Shown: positions 10,578 through 18,934 of the stretch, piece after piece
Position numbering within the stretch: the first letter of the stretch is position 1
Layout: each line of letters begins with the position of its first letter
DNA from: Paulinella micropora
Lineage: Eukaryota; Cercozoa; Imbricatea; Euglyphida; Paulinellidae
Assembly: GCA_019918135.1 (NCBI GenBank)
Contig: WBZZ01000940.1
Span: forward strand, 1-40,000
DNA length: 40,000 bases
Reading direction: 5' to 3'
Notes under the pieces: generated by a model
Database searches by the model: none
What the model was told of the DNA's origin: nothing
Seen by the model: only the letters and a program-made list of their open reading frames with translations
Position numbers and translations under genes: made by a program

Positions 10578-10890
10578 TCATTGGGCGAACCCAATGCTGC
10601 CAACATTGGGTTTGCCCAATGACTTCGGCATCGCAGGCCTCCCCTCTCCTTCGGCAGCCCATTGGGCGAACCCAATTCTGCCAACATTGGGTTTGCCCAA
10701 TTCTGTCAACATTGGGTTTGCCCAATGCTGCCAACATTGGGTTTGCCCAATGGCTTCGGCATCGCAGGCCCTCCCCTCGATTACAGCACATTGAGCAAAA
10801 CCAATGTTGGCAACATTGGGGTTGCGCAATTCTGCCAACATTGTGTTTTGCGCAATTTTGCCAACATTGGGTTTGCCCAATGATGTCGGC
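10578..10890. repeat. Array of ATTGGG hairpin repeats
   Basis: About nine copies of a small inverted repeat built on ATTGGG, a 4-nt loop (TTTG or CGAA) and CCCAAT occur here, spaced about 23 bp apart within clusters by TGCCAAC or TGTCAAC. The array has a higher-order period of about 130 bp, marked by three copies of a TTCGGCATCGCAGGCC-like segment (about 10622, 10753 and 10885). Some copies carry changes in both arms, for example TTGCGCAA-type variants. It lies in a gene-free region between CA repeats and the CACACAGACTG minisatellite. Confidence 0.8.
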
Positions 10891-11030
10891 ATCGTAGCTG
10901 TCGGGCCCCCCCTTTTTGTTTGTCGGCCTTCCCCTCCCTCCCTTATGATATGTGACGTGCGAAGAACCCTTTTTAACACAACAGAACAAAGCAGTGACTC
11001 ACACACATAAGCTTCATACGCCACGCCTAC

Positions 11031-11575
11031 AACACACAGACTGCACACAGACTGCACACACACTACACACAGACTGCACACACACACAGACTGCACACAG
11101 ACTGCACACAGACTGCACACAGACTGCACACAGACTGCACACAGACTGCACACAGACTGCACACAGACTGCACGCACACACAGACTGCACACAGACTGCA
11201 CACACACACACAGACTGCACACAGACTGCACACAGACTGCACACAGACTGCACACAGACTGCACACAGACTGCACACAAACTGCACACAGACTGCACGCA
11301 CACATACACAAACTGCACACAGACTGCACTCACACACACAGACTGTACACACGCACACACAAACTGCACACAGACTGCACACAGACTGCACACAGACTGC
11401 ACACACACACAGACTGCACACATACACAGACTGTACACACGCACAAGTCACACGCGCACACACAGACTGTACACACACACAAGTCACACACGCACACACA
11501 GACTGCACACACACATACACAGTCACACACACACAAGTCACACACACAGACTGCACACAGACTGCACGCACACAC
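11031..11575. repeat. CACACAGACTG minisatellite
   Basis: Tens of copies of a 10-11-bp unit (CACACAGACTG and CA-expanded variants) run up to about 100 bp before the F-box-like gene. The array is open in several frames on both strands (Thr/His/Gln or Cys/Val/Ser repeats), but these are repeat artefacts. Confidence 0.85.
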
Positions 11576-11675
11576 CTGCACGAAATTGACGACGCACATT
11601 TTTTTTACAAAGGGAGGAAAGGGCTTTGTTTTTTTTGTGTTACGTCTTCCTTGTACATTTTTTTTGTGTAGCGGT

Positions 11676-12458
11676 ATGTCTTTTCTTGGAGCAGCGATCT
11701 CGACCGACGACGGAACGAAAGACGCTGCACGGCCGAACAAAAGACAGAAGCGTGCACACGGTCGTTCTTCCTTGTTGGACCTGCTCGAGCTGCTGGAGGG
11801 CAGCACACTAGAATTGCTCATCTCGTACTCGCCGTCTTCCTTGGCCGTGCTAGGCACGGCCTGCAAGCGTCTCACTGTTCTGCTGCCCTTAGCCAAAATA
11901 GCTAAGCAAGGCGAACTCCGCGCGGTGCAAAAGACACTTGTCCAACGGATCGAGCAAGTGACCCTGGGCAGGGGTTTTGAGAAATACGGGATCACTGGCG
12001 CAGTTCCCTACCATTACTACGAAAACGGAGAAGAGTTGGATGCGCACGGCCTGCTGAACATTGACGTGGGCAGACGCTACGGCGAATCTGTACCCGTTAG
12101 TACGCGCTTGGTGTTGTACTGCAAACACACGATCCGGACCGGCAAAACAGTGATGGAACTCAGCTTGTCGCTGGACCAAAGAAGTCACAAGTGCGAACAC
12201 CAATTCCTCAGGCATCTGCCACTGGACGGCATTATATCGGAGGTGCGGAGCAGCGACCAAATCACAGAAGCCGTACAAAGAATTATTTCGTTGCCAATGT
12301 TGAATTTGTTGGGAGACGCCTACAGAGCTGAACGAGACTGCACCTTGAAGTGGGAAGAGCTGCTCGAGATAGGTGTAAAGACTCCTATCCAACGCAAGTG
12401 GCTCAGCGGCAGTCCCAAGGGAGTCTGTGCTGATTGCAGTGACTCGGACTGTGACTAA
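11676..12458 (+). CDS. F-box-like protein, 260 aa
   Basis: The start is the ATG at 11676 (MSFLGAAISTDD), following a T8 run and the minisatellite. After a basic NKRQKR patch, residues ~36-75 have the hydrophobic pattern of an F-box: a Leu-rich helix, ELLISYSPSSLAVLG, then a Cys-Lys-Arg-Leu helix. F-boxes recruit substrates to SCF ubiquitin ligases through Skp1. They are common in protists and in some large DNA viruses. The remainder (residues ~85-260) is an unrecognised globular domain that would be the substrate-binding part, ending in an acidic Ser/Asp/Cys tail. The F-box call rests on pattern alone. A strong hairpin lies 14 bp past the stop codon. Confidence 0.5.
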   Translation: MSFLGAAISTDDGTKDAARPNKRQKRAHGRSSLLDLLELLEGSTLELLISYSPSSLAVLGTACKRLTVLLPLAKIAKQGELRAVQKTLVQRIEQVTLGRGFEKYGITGAVPYHYYENGEELDAHGLLNIDVGRRYGESVPVSTRLVLYCKHTIRTGKTVMELSLSLDQRSHKCEHQFLRHLPLDGIISEVRSSDQITEAVQRIISLPMLNLLGDAYRAERDCTLKWEELLEIGVKTPIQRKWLSGSPKGVCADCSDSDCD

Positions 12459-12471
12459 AAGCGACCCAAAC

Positions 12472-12500
12472 ACGCGGAGACAGGGATTCTGTCTCCGCGT
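12472..12500 (+). terminator. 12-bp stem-loop just after the F-box-like gene
   Basis: ACGCGGAGACAG (12472-12483), a 5-nt loop and the exact complement (12489-12500). It begins 14 bp after the stop codon and is followed by T-runs. Palindromic hairpins mark transcript 3' ends in mimiviruses, so a role in 3' end formation is plausible. The minus-strand gene at 12626-13318 ends on the other side, so it could serve both. Confidence 0.6.
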
Positions 12501-12625
12501 CGTCAGGAGATTCTAGTCTTTTTCTTTTTTAGTTTTCGGCGCTGTTCAGAGTTTTAGAAAAAAAGAGATTTTCCTGTTTTTTTAATATTAAAAAGCAATT
12601 TTTTTTTCTGCAAGCGGCCTATTAT

Positions 12626-13318
12626 TTAGGACGGCTCCGGCATTTTCGACTGCGCGCCGGCCTGTAGTTTGACGCTGGCTAGCACTAGGCTCTGGTATTT
12701 TCTAAAGCTGTTCTCGTCTATCTCTCGCACTGTCCCGTCGTCGTTCTCGCGCAGCAGGCCCTGCGTCACCAGGTGGTACAGCAGCGCCTGGTTCGTGCGC
12801 ATAGCGTTCTTTCTGAAAACCTCCGGGGGCATGGCGCGGTGGCTCACGATGTGCAACCGTATGCTGCTCAGCAGCCAGTGCTGGTTGCACTCTTCCTGCC
12901 AGCGCCGCCGGTACCACTGCTGCACACACCGCAGCACTACTAGTGGGCTCCTGTCACTCCACTCGTCGAATAAGCTCTGCAAGTGCGCAAAGTCTCTGTT
13001 GTCGCATTGTCCTCTGGGCAAGAACTGGCACGCGAAGCAGAAAGATTCGTCCGCGCCCGGGTTCTGCTGGGCGTCCTCCCGCTCGGCCTCCGCTAGCCCC
13101 GGGTAAAGGCTCAGCGGGCGCATCGGCTCTGGCGGCGCGTTCGCATCTCCTGCCCCGTCGTAGTCGTTGTAATTCTGCCACCGCGGGGGTGACGAGTTCG
13201 CTCCGTGCTTCGTGCTGCGCGGCGCGAACGGGCCCGTGTACCTGTCGTCGTCAGCGTCGGCCGCCCCGTCATTGCCGCGGAATTCGAACGGCACCAGCGC
13301 GGACGCCACGTGTTCCAT
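12626..13318 (-). CDS. Unrecognised 230-aa protein with a putative Cys/His zinc site
   Basis: The start is the ATG at 13318. The first 90 residues are low-complexity, rich in Asp, Pro and Ala. Residues 94-112 carry CFAC, a Cys at 105 and a His at 112, a spacing that could bind zinc. The C-terminal half (residues ~115-225) is helical, with many Trp/Arg residues and a conserved-looking HIVSH segment. The layout of an acidic disordered head plus a Cys/His site and a helical body suggests a nucleic-acid-associated protein, but I cannot name the family. Its promoter and first codons have been copied to 14977-15120. Confidence 0.6.
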   Translation of the reverse strand: MEHVASALVPFEFRGNDGAADADDDRYTGPFAPRSTKHGANSSPPRWQNYNDYDGAGDANAPPEPMRPLSLYPGLAEAEREDAQQNPGADESFCFACQFLPRGQCDNRDFAHLQSLFDEWSDRSPLVVLRCVQQWYRRRWQEECNQHWLLSSIRLHIVSHRAMPPEVFRKNAMRTNQALLYHLVTQGLLRENDDGTVREIDENSFRKYQSLVLASVKLQAGAQSKMPEPS

Positions 13319-13402
13319 TCCGAACGCGGTGTGAGTGCAACGGCTTTTTTACAAAGTAAGCCACCCAAGCAAAAGTGGGAAGGGGCAAAGGCGCACGACC
13401 GC
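13267..13402 (-). repeat. Source copy of a duplicated promoter/5' gene end
   Basis: This ~135 bp spans the first ~17 codons of the 230-aa gene and its upstream sequence. It recurs at 14977-15120 with small indels. The most conserved core is a shared 20+ bp block around 13341-13368 (CTTTTTTACAAAGTAAGCC). Confidence 0.75.
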
Positions 13403-13701
13403 CTTTTGTTTTGCGTACACAGTTCCTACCACTCTTTTTTTGCGTACACAGCTTTTTCCCCTCCCACTCTCACCCACCTTTCGATGGCATCTCTCTTTTC
13501 GGGGGGGGGGGGGCAGCCCCGGCGGGCGGGAATTTGTTTGGTAGCTTAAAATGTATTCCCGCCCGCCCCCCTCTCGCCGTTCTCGCCGTTCCCTCTCGCC
13601 GGGGCATTTACGAAACAAAGTGCAAGCATGCACGGGGAACGGCGACGGGGGGGGGGAAGTTTTGGAGAAAGAGAGAGAGAGAGAGAGGCCCCCCCTCTTT
13701 G

Positions 13702-14853
13702 TCACCTCTTCTGTCTTTTGTGTCCGAGGCTCTCGCCGCATTGCCTGCAGTGTGCGACCACCTCCTGGGCGAAACCAGCTGCTAGCACGCCCGGCAGGCC
13801 ATCGCGTACCCCAATAGCGCTCGCTATCTGCTGGACGACGCCTGGCTCGCGGACCCCGTACAACCCCGGCGAGGCCGCCCAGATATCCCGCAGTAGCTCT
13901 TGGAGCTGCCCAACCACGCCTTGCACCCCCGTAGACGCGGTGGACAGGTTTTTGAGCAGGGCAATGAGCACTCTCGTCCGGTAGTAACCGAGCCATTGAA
14001 ACCACGCTAGCAAAGTGCCGCGAATTTCCAACTCTTGCAGCCAGGCACCTGGGATGTCTGCCGCTCGTAGCAGCGGACTTAGCTCCTCTGGCGAAATCGT
14101 AAGACTGGTAGAAAGTATTTCTTTGTGATCGGCCTCGACGAACAGGGGGCGGTGCCCCGCAAATCGCAATTCTTGGTCTAACTCCATCACGGCCTCAACT
14201 GCGCTCTTGGTCGACAAGTACCTGGGTTCCTCCGTAATTAGCTTAGTCAAGGCTCGCGAGAGCAGATGGCATTTTTGTTGGTTATCGGAGGTGGAGGGCC
14301 TCCTGCTTGTGGCGGGTCCCCACACAAGTCTTCTCGCCATTGGTACACCACCACCACCACTTGCCGGGAATGGACCACCTGTAGGATAAGGCCAGCTGAC
14401 ACGCAACGTAACATGGCATTGAGCGTCGACCACTTCGCCCTTACGATTGTACTTTATTCGCTTGGTGAGATACGTAGTTACTTCGTCCCCGTTTTCCTCG
14501 GTTGTCAAGCGCCGATCTTCGTTCGTCAGGGTATGCAGACACAGCATTTTGTTTCCTATTCCGGCTTCTAGCCAATCGGCTAGCATGCCGGGGTCCTTGG
14601 TGGTCATCCTCGTTTCGTTCAGTGACAAAAAATCAGGCATAAGACATAGCTTGGGACATCTTTCCCGGCTGAGCGTCTCAACCCCGATCGCTTCTCCGAT
14701 CGCGGCTAGCCCCTCCCGCACGGTACTCGCGGGCACTTGGTACTTGTGCTTCTCTGGTACAACTCGTGGTTTCTGCCAGACTTCTTTCTGCTCTGCCTCC
14801 TTCAGCTCGTACCACTTCACCGTCACCTCCACAATCTCGCTGTCGGTAGCCAT
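13702..14853 (-). CDS. Unrecognised 383-aa protein
   Basis: The start is the ATG at 14853 (MATDSEIVEVTVKWYELKEA); the frame is intact to its stop. The N-terminal ~110 residues are mixed alpha/beta. Residues ~165-190 are a Gly/Pro-rich linker. The C-terminal half is Leu-rich and helical, ending with HCRQCG near residue 373 and a basic KRQKR tail, which may be a single zinc knuckle and nuclear-localisation signal. I recognise no family. The duplicated 5' fragment of the neighbouring 230-aa gene lies 125 bp upstream in the same orientation and may supply its promoter. Confidence 0.6.
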   Translation of the reverse strand: MATDSEIVEVTVKWYELKEAEQKEVWQKPRVVPEKHKYQVPASTVREGLAAIGEAIGVETLSRERCPKLCLMPDFLSLNETRMTTKDPGMLADWLEAGIGNKMLCLHTLTNEDRRLTTEENGDEVTTYLTKRIKYNRKGEVVDAQCHVTLRVSWPYPTGGPFPASGGGGVPMARRLVWGPATSRRPSTSDNQQKCHLLSRALTKLITEEPRYLSTKSAVEAVMELDQELRFAGHRPLFVEADHKEILSTSLTISPEELSPLLRAADIPGAWLQELEIRGTLLAWFQWLGYYRTRVLIALLKNLSTASTGVQGVVGQLQELLRDIWAASPGLYGVREPGVVQQIASAIGVRDGLPGVLAAGFAQEVVAHCRQCGESLGHKRQKR

Positions 14854-14976
14854 GCGCTGGTTTCGCTACTTTTTTATTGTAACTTTGCTTCTTAGACATT
14901 TCTAAGAGCTAACAAGATTTTTTCTTGCTGAACGAGAAAGAGAGCAAGAGAAAGAAAGGTGGGGAGGGGGGGGGGA

Positions 14977-15120
14977 CGTCATTGCCGCGGAACAGCGCGT
15001 ACGCCACGTGTGTCCAATCCGAATGTGGTGTGGAACGGCTTTTTTACAAAGTAAGCCACCCAAGCCAAAGTGGTGTGTTGGCAAAAGTGGGAAGGAGAAA
15101 GGAAAAGGCGCGCGGCCGCC
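14977..15120 (-). repeat. Degenerate second copy of the 230-aa gene's promoter and first codons
   Basis: This is similar to 13267-13402 over about 135 bp. The codon corresponding to the ATG at 13318 is changed to TTG and the reading frame is not maintained, so no protein is expected. It lies upstream of, and in the same direction as, the 383-aa gene. Confidence 0.7.
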
Positions 15121-15356
15121 CTTCTTTTTCGCAAGGGTGTTTTTGCTCCCTTGTTTTTACCGGTTCTCCCTTCCCTCCCTCCCTTGTTTTTGGCCAGCCC
15201 CCGCCCTTTTCTGTACAGGTCCGGCCCCCCCCCCTCACCCACTCTCTCTCTCTCTAGAGGGGCGGCGGTGAAGGTTGGCGGGGGGGAAACGTAGCTTGTC
15301 GGCAAAAGCTGTTTTTCCCGCACTCGGGCCAACAGAAGCAGGACAAGAAAAAAGGA

Positions 15357-16064
15357 ATGACCAAAGCGGAGTGCATGTTAGCCGTAGCTTTTGCGGTGTT
15401 TTGGATGATTGCGGGACTAATAGGACTAATAGTAACTTTTATAGAGAAGCCAGTAAAATCTGATTCGCGAGACCAGTGTGATCTCAGCTTCTCGAATCTA
15501 ACCCGCTTGGTGGGTTCAGCCTTGTTGTATGACGAGAGATCTCGCCAGTGTCTGAGCGTGGTGCCCCCCCCGGAGGAGTCGGAACCTGCCTGGCTAGGGC
15601 TGCGGATGCAGGAATGCAGCACCGCCAATGCTACACTGCAAACCTTTGGACTTTTCAACGTCTCGAATTTCAGCAGCTGCGTCATGTCCCAAAAGAAGCA
15701 GGACGAACTCTTTGACGACGGGATCTATCTGCTTTTGTACAATCATCCTGCAAGTGTAAATAAGTACGGGCTTGCGCCAGGCGCACCCGACACCGACTGC
15801 GGGGGGTGCCTGGTGCTGAAGCAAATCAACGACTCAAACCATTCAGCTCTTGGCTGGTGGATCGCCTACGAAGAACGCGACAATGCCTGCTCGATCTACG
15901 GCAAATGCATTCTGGTGCAACATCCCGTTGCCCAGGGAATCGAGTACACGTATGCCAACATAGAAAACAACGAGATCCGGGCGAGCAACCTTTCTTCCAC
16001 GGCGCCGACCAAGGCCACTTTCCTGTTGCTGGACCCTTCTTTGTTGCCCCACCAAGGTCTTTAA
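15357..16064 (+). CDS. Single-pass membrane glycoprotein, 235 aa
   Basis: The start is the ATG at 15357 (MTKAECMLAVAFAVFWMIAG). Residues ~8-29 form one hydrophobic segment, followed by a Lys, so this is probably a signal anchor (type II) or an uncleaved signal. The remaining ~205 residues are predicted to lie outside. They contain seven N-glycosylation sequons (Asn 47, 91, 101, 104, 158, 161 and 211) and nine cysteines in the full protein, including CGGC. This composition fits a secreted or envelope ectodomain processed in the eukaryotic ER. I recognise no family, and it could be a virion membrane protein or a host surface protein. The stop codon overlaps an AATAAA-containing 3' flank that is repeated downstream of the next gene. 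Confidence 0.65.
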   Translation: MTKAECMLAVAFAVFWMIAGLIGLIVTFIEKPVKSDSRDQCDLSFSNLTRLVGSALLYDERSRQCLSVVPPPEESEPAWLGLRMQECSTANATLQTFGLFNVSNFSSCVMSQKKQDELFDDGIYLLLYNHPASVNKYGLAPGAPDTDCGGCLVLKQINDSNHSALGWWIAYEERDNACSIYGKCILVQHPVAQGIEYTYANIENNEIRASNLSSTAPTKATFLLLDPSLLPHQGL

Positions 16065-16184
16065 TAAACTTTGTCTGCCTCACTCTTCGAGGCCCTTTTG
16101 TGTGTGTGTGGGGGAAAAGGGCGTGGTGTGGGCACCGCGCGCGATCGAGTTAATTCTTTTCTGTAACTCGATCGCGCGACCTTT
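16054..16184 (+). repeat. 3'-flank direct repeat, copy 1
   Basis: About 130 bp covering the last codons of the glycoprotein gene, an AATAAA motif, a T/G-rich stretch and a hairpin. It is repeated at 18062-18188, so the pair brackets the 373-aa gene. Confidence 0.8.
16138..16178 (+). terminator. 15-bp stem-loop after the glycoprotein gene
   Basis: CGCGCGATCGAGTTA (16138-16152), an 11-nt loop and the exact complement (16164-16178), about 75 bp past the stop codon and downstream of AATAAA. In the second copy of this flank (18062-18188) the left arm is deleted and altered, so pairing is lost. Confidence 0.6.
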
Positions 16185-16777
16185 TATCTTCGTATGTACA
16201 GTTATGGAACTTGAGCTTGGCTACCCCGTCCGTGGGGAGAACCGTGGTGTCCAGTTGGTATTCCTGGGCTACTTACAACGGGTATAGCAGCTTCTGAGAG
16301 AACAAGACCTGCGACAGCCCCGCGAATTGCGAAGAGTTGGCCCGGATAAATTGTTGGCGCAGGGCCGCCAACAGTGCGGTTTTGTGAGTCGTAACTTCAT
16401 CCGAGAGGACCTGGACTTCGAAATGCCGGCCGGGGGGGGGGGATAGCGACAAACGTGCCCTCGGCGCAGCAGCGCAGACATCAGCCTTTTTTTGCCCGAG
16501 CGTTCTTTTACCGGTGTCCCCCCCCCCCTCCCGCTTTCTTCCTTCTCTCTGCGAAGGAGAGGGCGCGCGGTGAAGGTTGCGCGGGCGGGAACACACATTT
16601 TTTAGCTTTGTTTTGGCAAAGCCCGAGACGCCCGCCCACGTTCCCCTAGCCCACAAATTTATCCCCGCCCGCCAACCCGCCGCCCCAGAGTATTCGTAGC
16701 CTTAGTTTTTTTTTGCGGGCGCCCTATCCAACTTAATTCTGGCGCGGGCTTTTTTTTTAAAAAAAAAAGACCGAAAA
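16185..16777. other. Intergenic spacer with C/G tracts
   Basis: About 590 bp between two plus-strand genes. It contains C and G homopolymers and GC-rich low-complexity DNA, ending in an A/T-rich T9-A10 block (about 16750-16768) just before the next ATG that may act as a promoter. No gene is credible here. Confidence 0.5.
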
Positions 16778-17899
16778 ATGCCCGAAGGAAGAGCGTTGCT
16801 GCGGAAAACCTCGGAGTATCACGAGTACTTCTTGAACACCATTGTGTACGAGCTCGTGTTTGCCGATGGTGTCAGAGCACTTCTTGCTAGATTTCGCTTT
16901 GATTTTAAAAAAGAGCTTTTAGGCGTGGCTCGTATATGTGCCAATGCAAAGATTCCAGGTTTTTTGGCCCTTACCATTGAAAACGATCGAGAGCTTGATG
17001 ATTCTATCTACACGCATTTTCAGAATTTACAAGATTTTAATGGCTACCAAACGCTAGTGAGCGAGACCAACAGCCGCAAGAGCCAAGCAATCAGCGACTT
17101 TTTGACCAACAAGGTCCGGCACGAAGATTGGAAAAAGGAGGCTCATGCTTGGGTCACCCGTAGGCTTCAAGAGGGCTTTGCAAATCTGGCAACTTTTCCA
17201 GAGGACCGAAAGAAAATATTCCAAAAAGAAATGTGCGAAGCACTCCGGGCCTCCTACGACAAGAAAAACATTAAGTCGGTCGTGGCCGCCTGTTCCGGTC
17301 TTATGGACGCGTTGTGGAATGAGGACAAGCTGTATTACGGGCATGCACATTTGTTCGTCCTGCGCTCCCAGCCGCGGGGCCACATCTGGTGGCACCCCGA
17401 CAACGTGCTGGGCACTTCTTTGTCGGGGGGAGATGACAACCGGGCGGCCCAGCTGCGCCAAAGCTACAGGGATCCGTCCGTGGCCGGTCGTGATTGGGTC
17501 TTTGCTGGTAGCATCAGGAGGCACAGCGCCGTGTGGCATGGCAGCTCGCTTCTGGCGTCTGACAGCAAGTCAAATTTCGGCGTGCTCATGTTCGAGCAAC
17601 TAGAGCAATACCTGGTCAAACAAAATCAGGCTTTGTATGGTCTGTACATACCTCTGGCCATCCTTGGCTCCATGAAGAGTATCCTGAGTCAGCAATATGG
17701 CGGCAGAGCGTTATTGGCCAGCGAATTCTTAGACTACGATAAGGCTACGTTCTTTATCTCCAAGCTGACTGTTCTTTCTGATCCACGGGCGAGCGGGTAC
17801 GACTTGGTGCGTGGGATCCGGGGCGCAATCTTGTTTCCCCGGGGCCTAGCGCTGTACCGTGAATTTCAGACCGCGCGAAAGGCGGAGGACGAAATTTGA
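16778..17899 (+). CDS. Unrecognised 373-aa protein
   Basis: The start is the ATG at 16778, 10 bp after a run of A's. The frame is intact. The protein is evenly mixed in composition, mostly alpha-helical in the first half and with more strands after residue ~190, and has no signal or membrane segment. A GHIWWHPDN segment at about residue 205 and an arginine-rich region around 225-250 stand out, but I know of no family with this pattern. The gene is bracketed by two ~130-bp direct repeats (16054-16184 and 18062-18188), so it may have moved or been copied as a cassette. Confidence 0.65.
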   Translation: MPEGRALLRKTSEYHEYFLNTIVYELVFADGVRALLARFRFDFKKELLGVARICANAKIPGFLALTIENDRELDDSIYTHFQNLQDFNGYQTLVSETNSRKSQAISDFLTNKVRHEDWKKEAHAWVTRRLQEGFANLATFPEDRKKIFQKEMCEALRASYDKKNIKSVVAACSGLMDALWNEDKLYYGHAHLFVLRSQPRGHIWWHPDNVLGTSLSGGDDNRAAQLRQSYRDPSVAGRDWVFAGSIRRHSAVWHGSSLLASDSKSNFGVLMFEQLEQYLVKQNQALYGLYIPLAILGSMKSILSQQYGGRALLASEFLDYDKATFFISKLTVLSDPRASGYDLVRGIRGAILFPRGLALYREFQTARKAEDEI

Positions 17900-18061
17900 A
17901 CATTTTGCAAGCGAAGAAAAATGCTTCCCCCCGCCCGCCAGACATTAGCTAAGCACAAAAAAAAAGTTTTCTTGCCCCGCCGGCCTTGCGCCCCCCCCCC
18001 CCCCCCACACTCTCACCAGAATGCCCTGGTGCGGCCTCCTTTCTTTCTTTGATTCTCAACA

Positions 18062-18188
18062 AAGGTCTTTAATAAACTTTTGTCTGCCTCACTCTTCGAG
18101 GCGAGCCCCGTTTGTGTGTGGGGGAAAGGGCGTCCTGTGGCACCGCGCGCGTTAATACTTCTTTTCTGTAACTCGATCCTGCGACCTT
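18062..18188 (+). repeat. 3'-flank direct repeat, copy 2
   Basis: A second copy of 16054-16184, beginning about 160 bp after the 373-aa gene's stop codon. It keeps the AATAAA motif but has lost part of the hairpin arm. It ends against the stop codon of the minus-strand gene at 18195. Confidence 0.8.
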
Positions 18189-18194
18189 GGTCTC

Positions 18195-18611
18195 TCAGCC
18201 AGGCTCGCCTTCTTTTTTAATATTGGCGAGGGGTCGTCTTTCCAAGCCGCCCCCGTCGTGCAGAATATCGCGTAGTAGCAGCGCCAGGTCAGGCTCTAGC
18301 CGGGGCCTGGCACTGGTCACCAAGAATTTCAGGTCGTCTTCGGTCAGCCGCAGCAGGCCCGCGCGATCGCGGTATTGCAAGGTGCGCAGCACCGTGGCCA
18401 GCGCGGGCCCCTGCACGCCCTGCGCCTCGAGCTCCGTCCGCAGCCAGCGCTGGGCCTCTGCTCGCGCAGGCCCTATTGCCGCGATCGGGAAACGTTGCGC
18501 GGCTACTGCTGCTGCTACAGACGGTAGTACTAGGCCCTTGGGCTCCTCGGTCCGTGCCGCCCAGCCGGCCAACAAGCCCTGGAAGCCGGGTGAGGAATTT
18601 GCTGTCGCCAT
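18195..18611 (-). CDS. Unrecognised 138-aa alanine/arginine-rich protein
   Basis: The start is the ATG at 18611 (MATANSSPGFQGLLAG); an upstream in-frame start adds only seven residues. The protein is Ala/Leu/Arg-rich and helical. Residues ~75-125 (RTLQYRDRAGLLRLTEDDLKFL and on) have the rhythm of a SAM-like or helical-hairpin domain, which is only an impression. The stop codon is seven bases from the end of the direct repeat at 18062-18188. Confidence 0.5.
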   Translation of the reverse strand: MATANSSPGFQGLLAGWAARTEEPKGLVLPSVAAAVAAQRFPIAAIGPARAEAQRWLRTELEAQGVQGPALATVLRTLQYRDRAGLLRLTEDDLKFLVTSARPRLEPDLALLLRDILHDGGGLERRPLANIKKEGEPG

Positions 18612-18934
18612 CCCACAAGTCCAATAAAACAAAGATATAGCTAAGCTCTTGAAAGACAGGGGTGTTGTTTCCCTCCCGCCCGACAGTTCCCCCCCCCTGC
18701 CATATCAAGAAGAAAAAGCCCCCCAACACAAAACCCTCCCCCCCATCCGTCCTTTTCAAAAAAAGTGTGCGTGGCGGCCCCCCCCCCCCCGCCCTTCCGC
18801 CGTCTTGCTTCCCCCCCCCCCTCTCCCTCCTCACCCCGTGCGTACATTCTGTCTCCTCACAAAATACCGCATTATATAATATTGTTTACTGAGAACCAAA
18901 ACTGAGTTGCGTACTGAAAGGTTTAGCACTGTTT
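18612..18934. other. C-tract-rich spacer
   Basis: About 320 bp with several C-runs of 7-12 on the plus strand. Nothing gene-like is visible. An A/T-rich stretch near 18870-18900 may be regulatory. Confidence 0.45.

Noticed and set aside
10578..10890. CRISPR array
   Set aside because: Repeats are palindromes with nearly constant spacers and a higher-order period; there are no unique spacers and no cas genes, and the DNA is eukaryotic in character.
10578..11444. Minus-strand Cys/Val/Ser-rich ORF through the hairpin array and minisatellite
   Set aside because: Generated by the tandem repeats; it has no non-repetitive protein content.
10952..11671. Plus-strand Thr/His/Gln repeat ORF
   Set aside because: Translation of the CACACAGACTG minisatellite.
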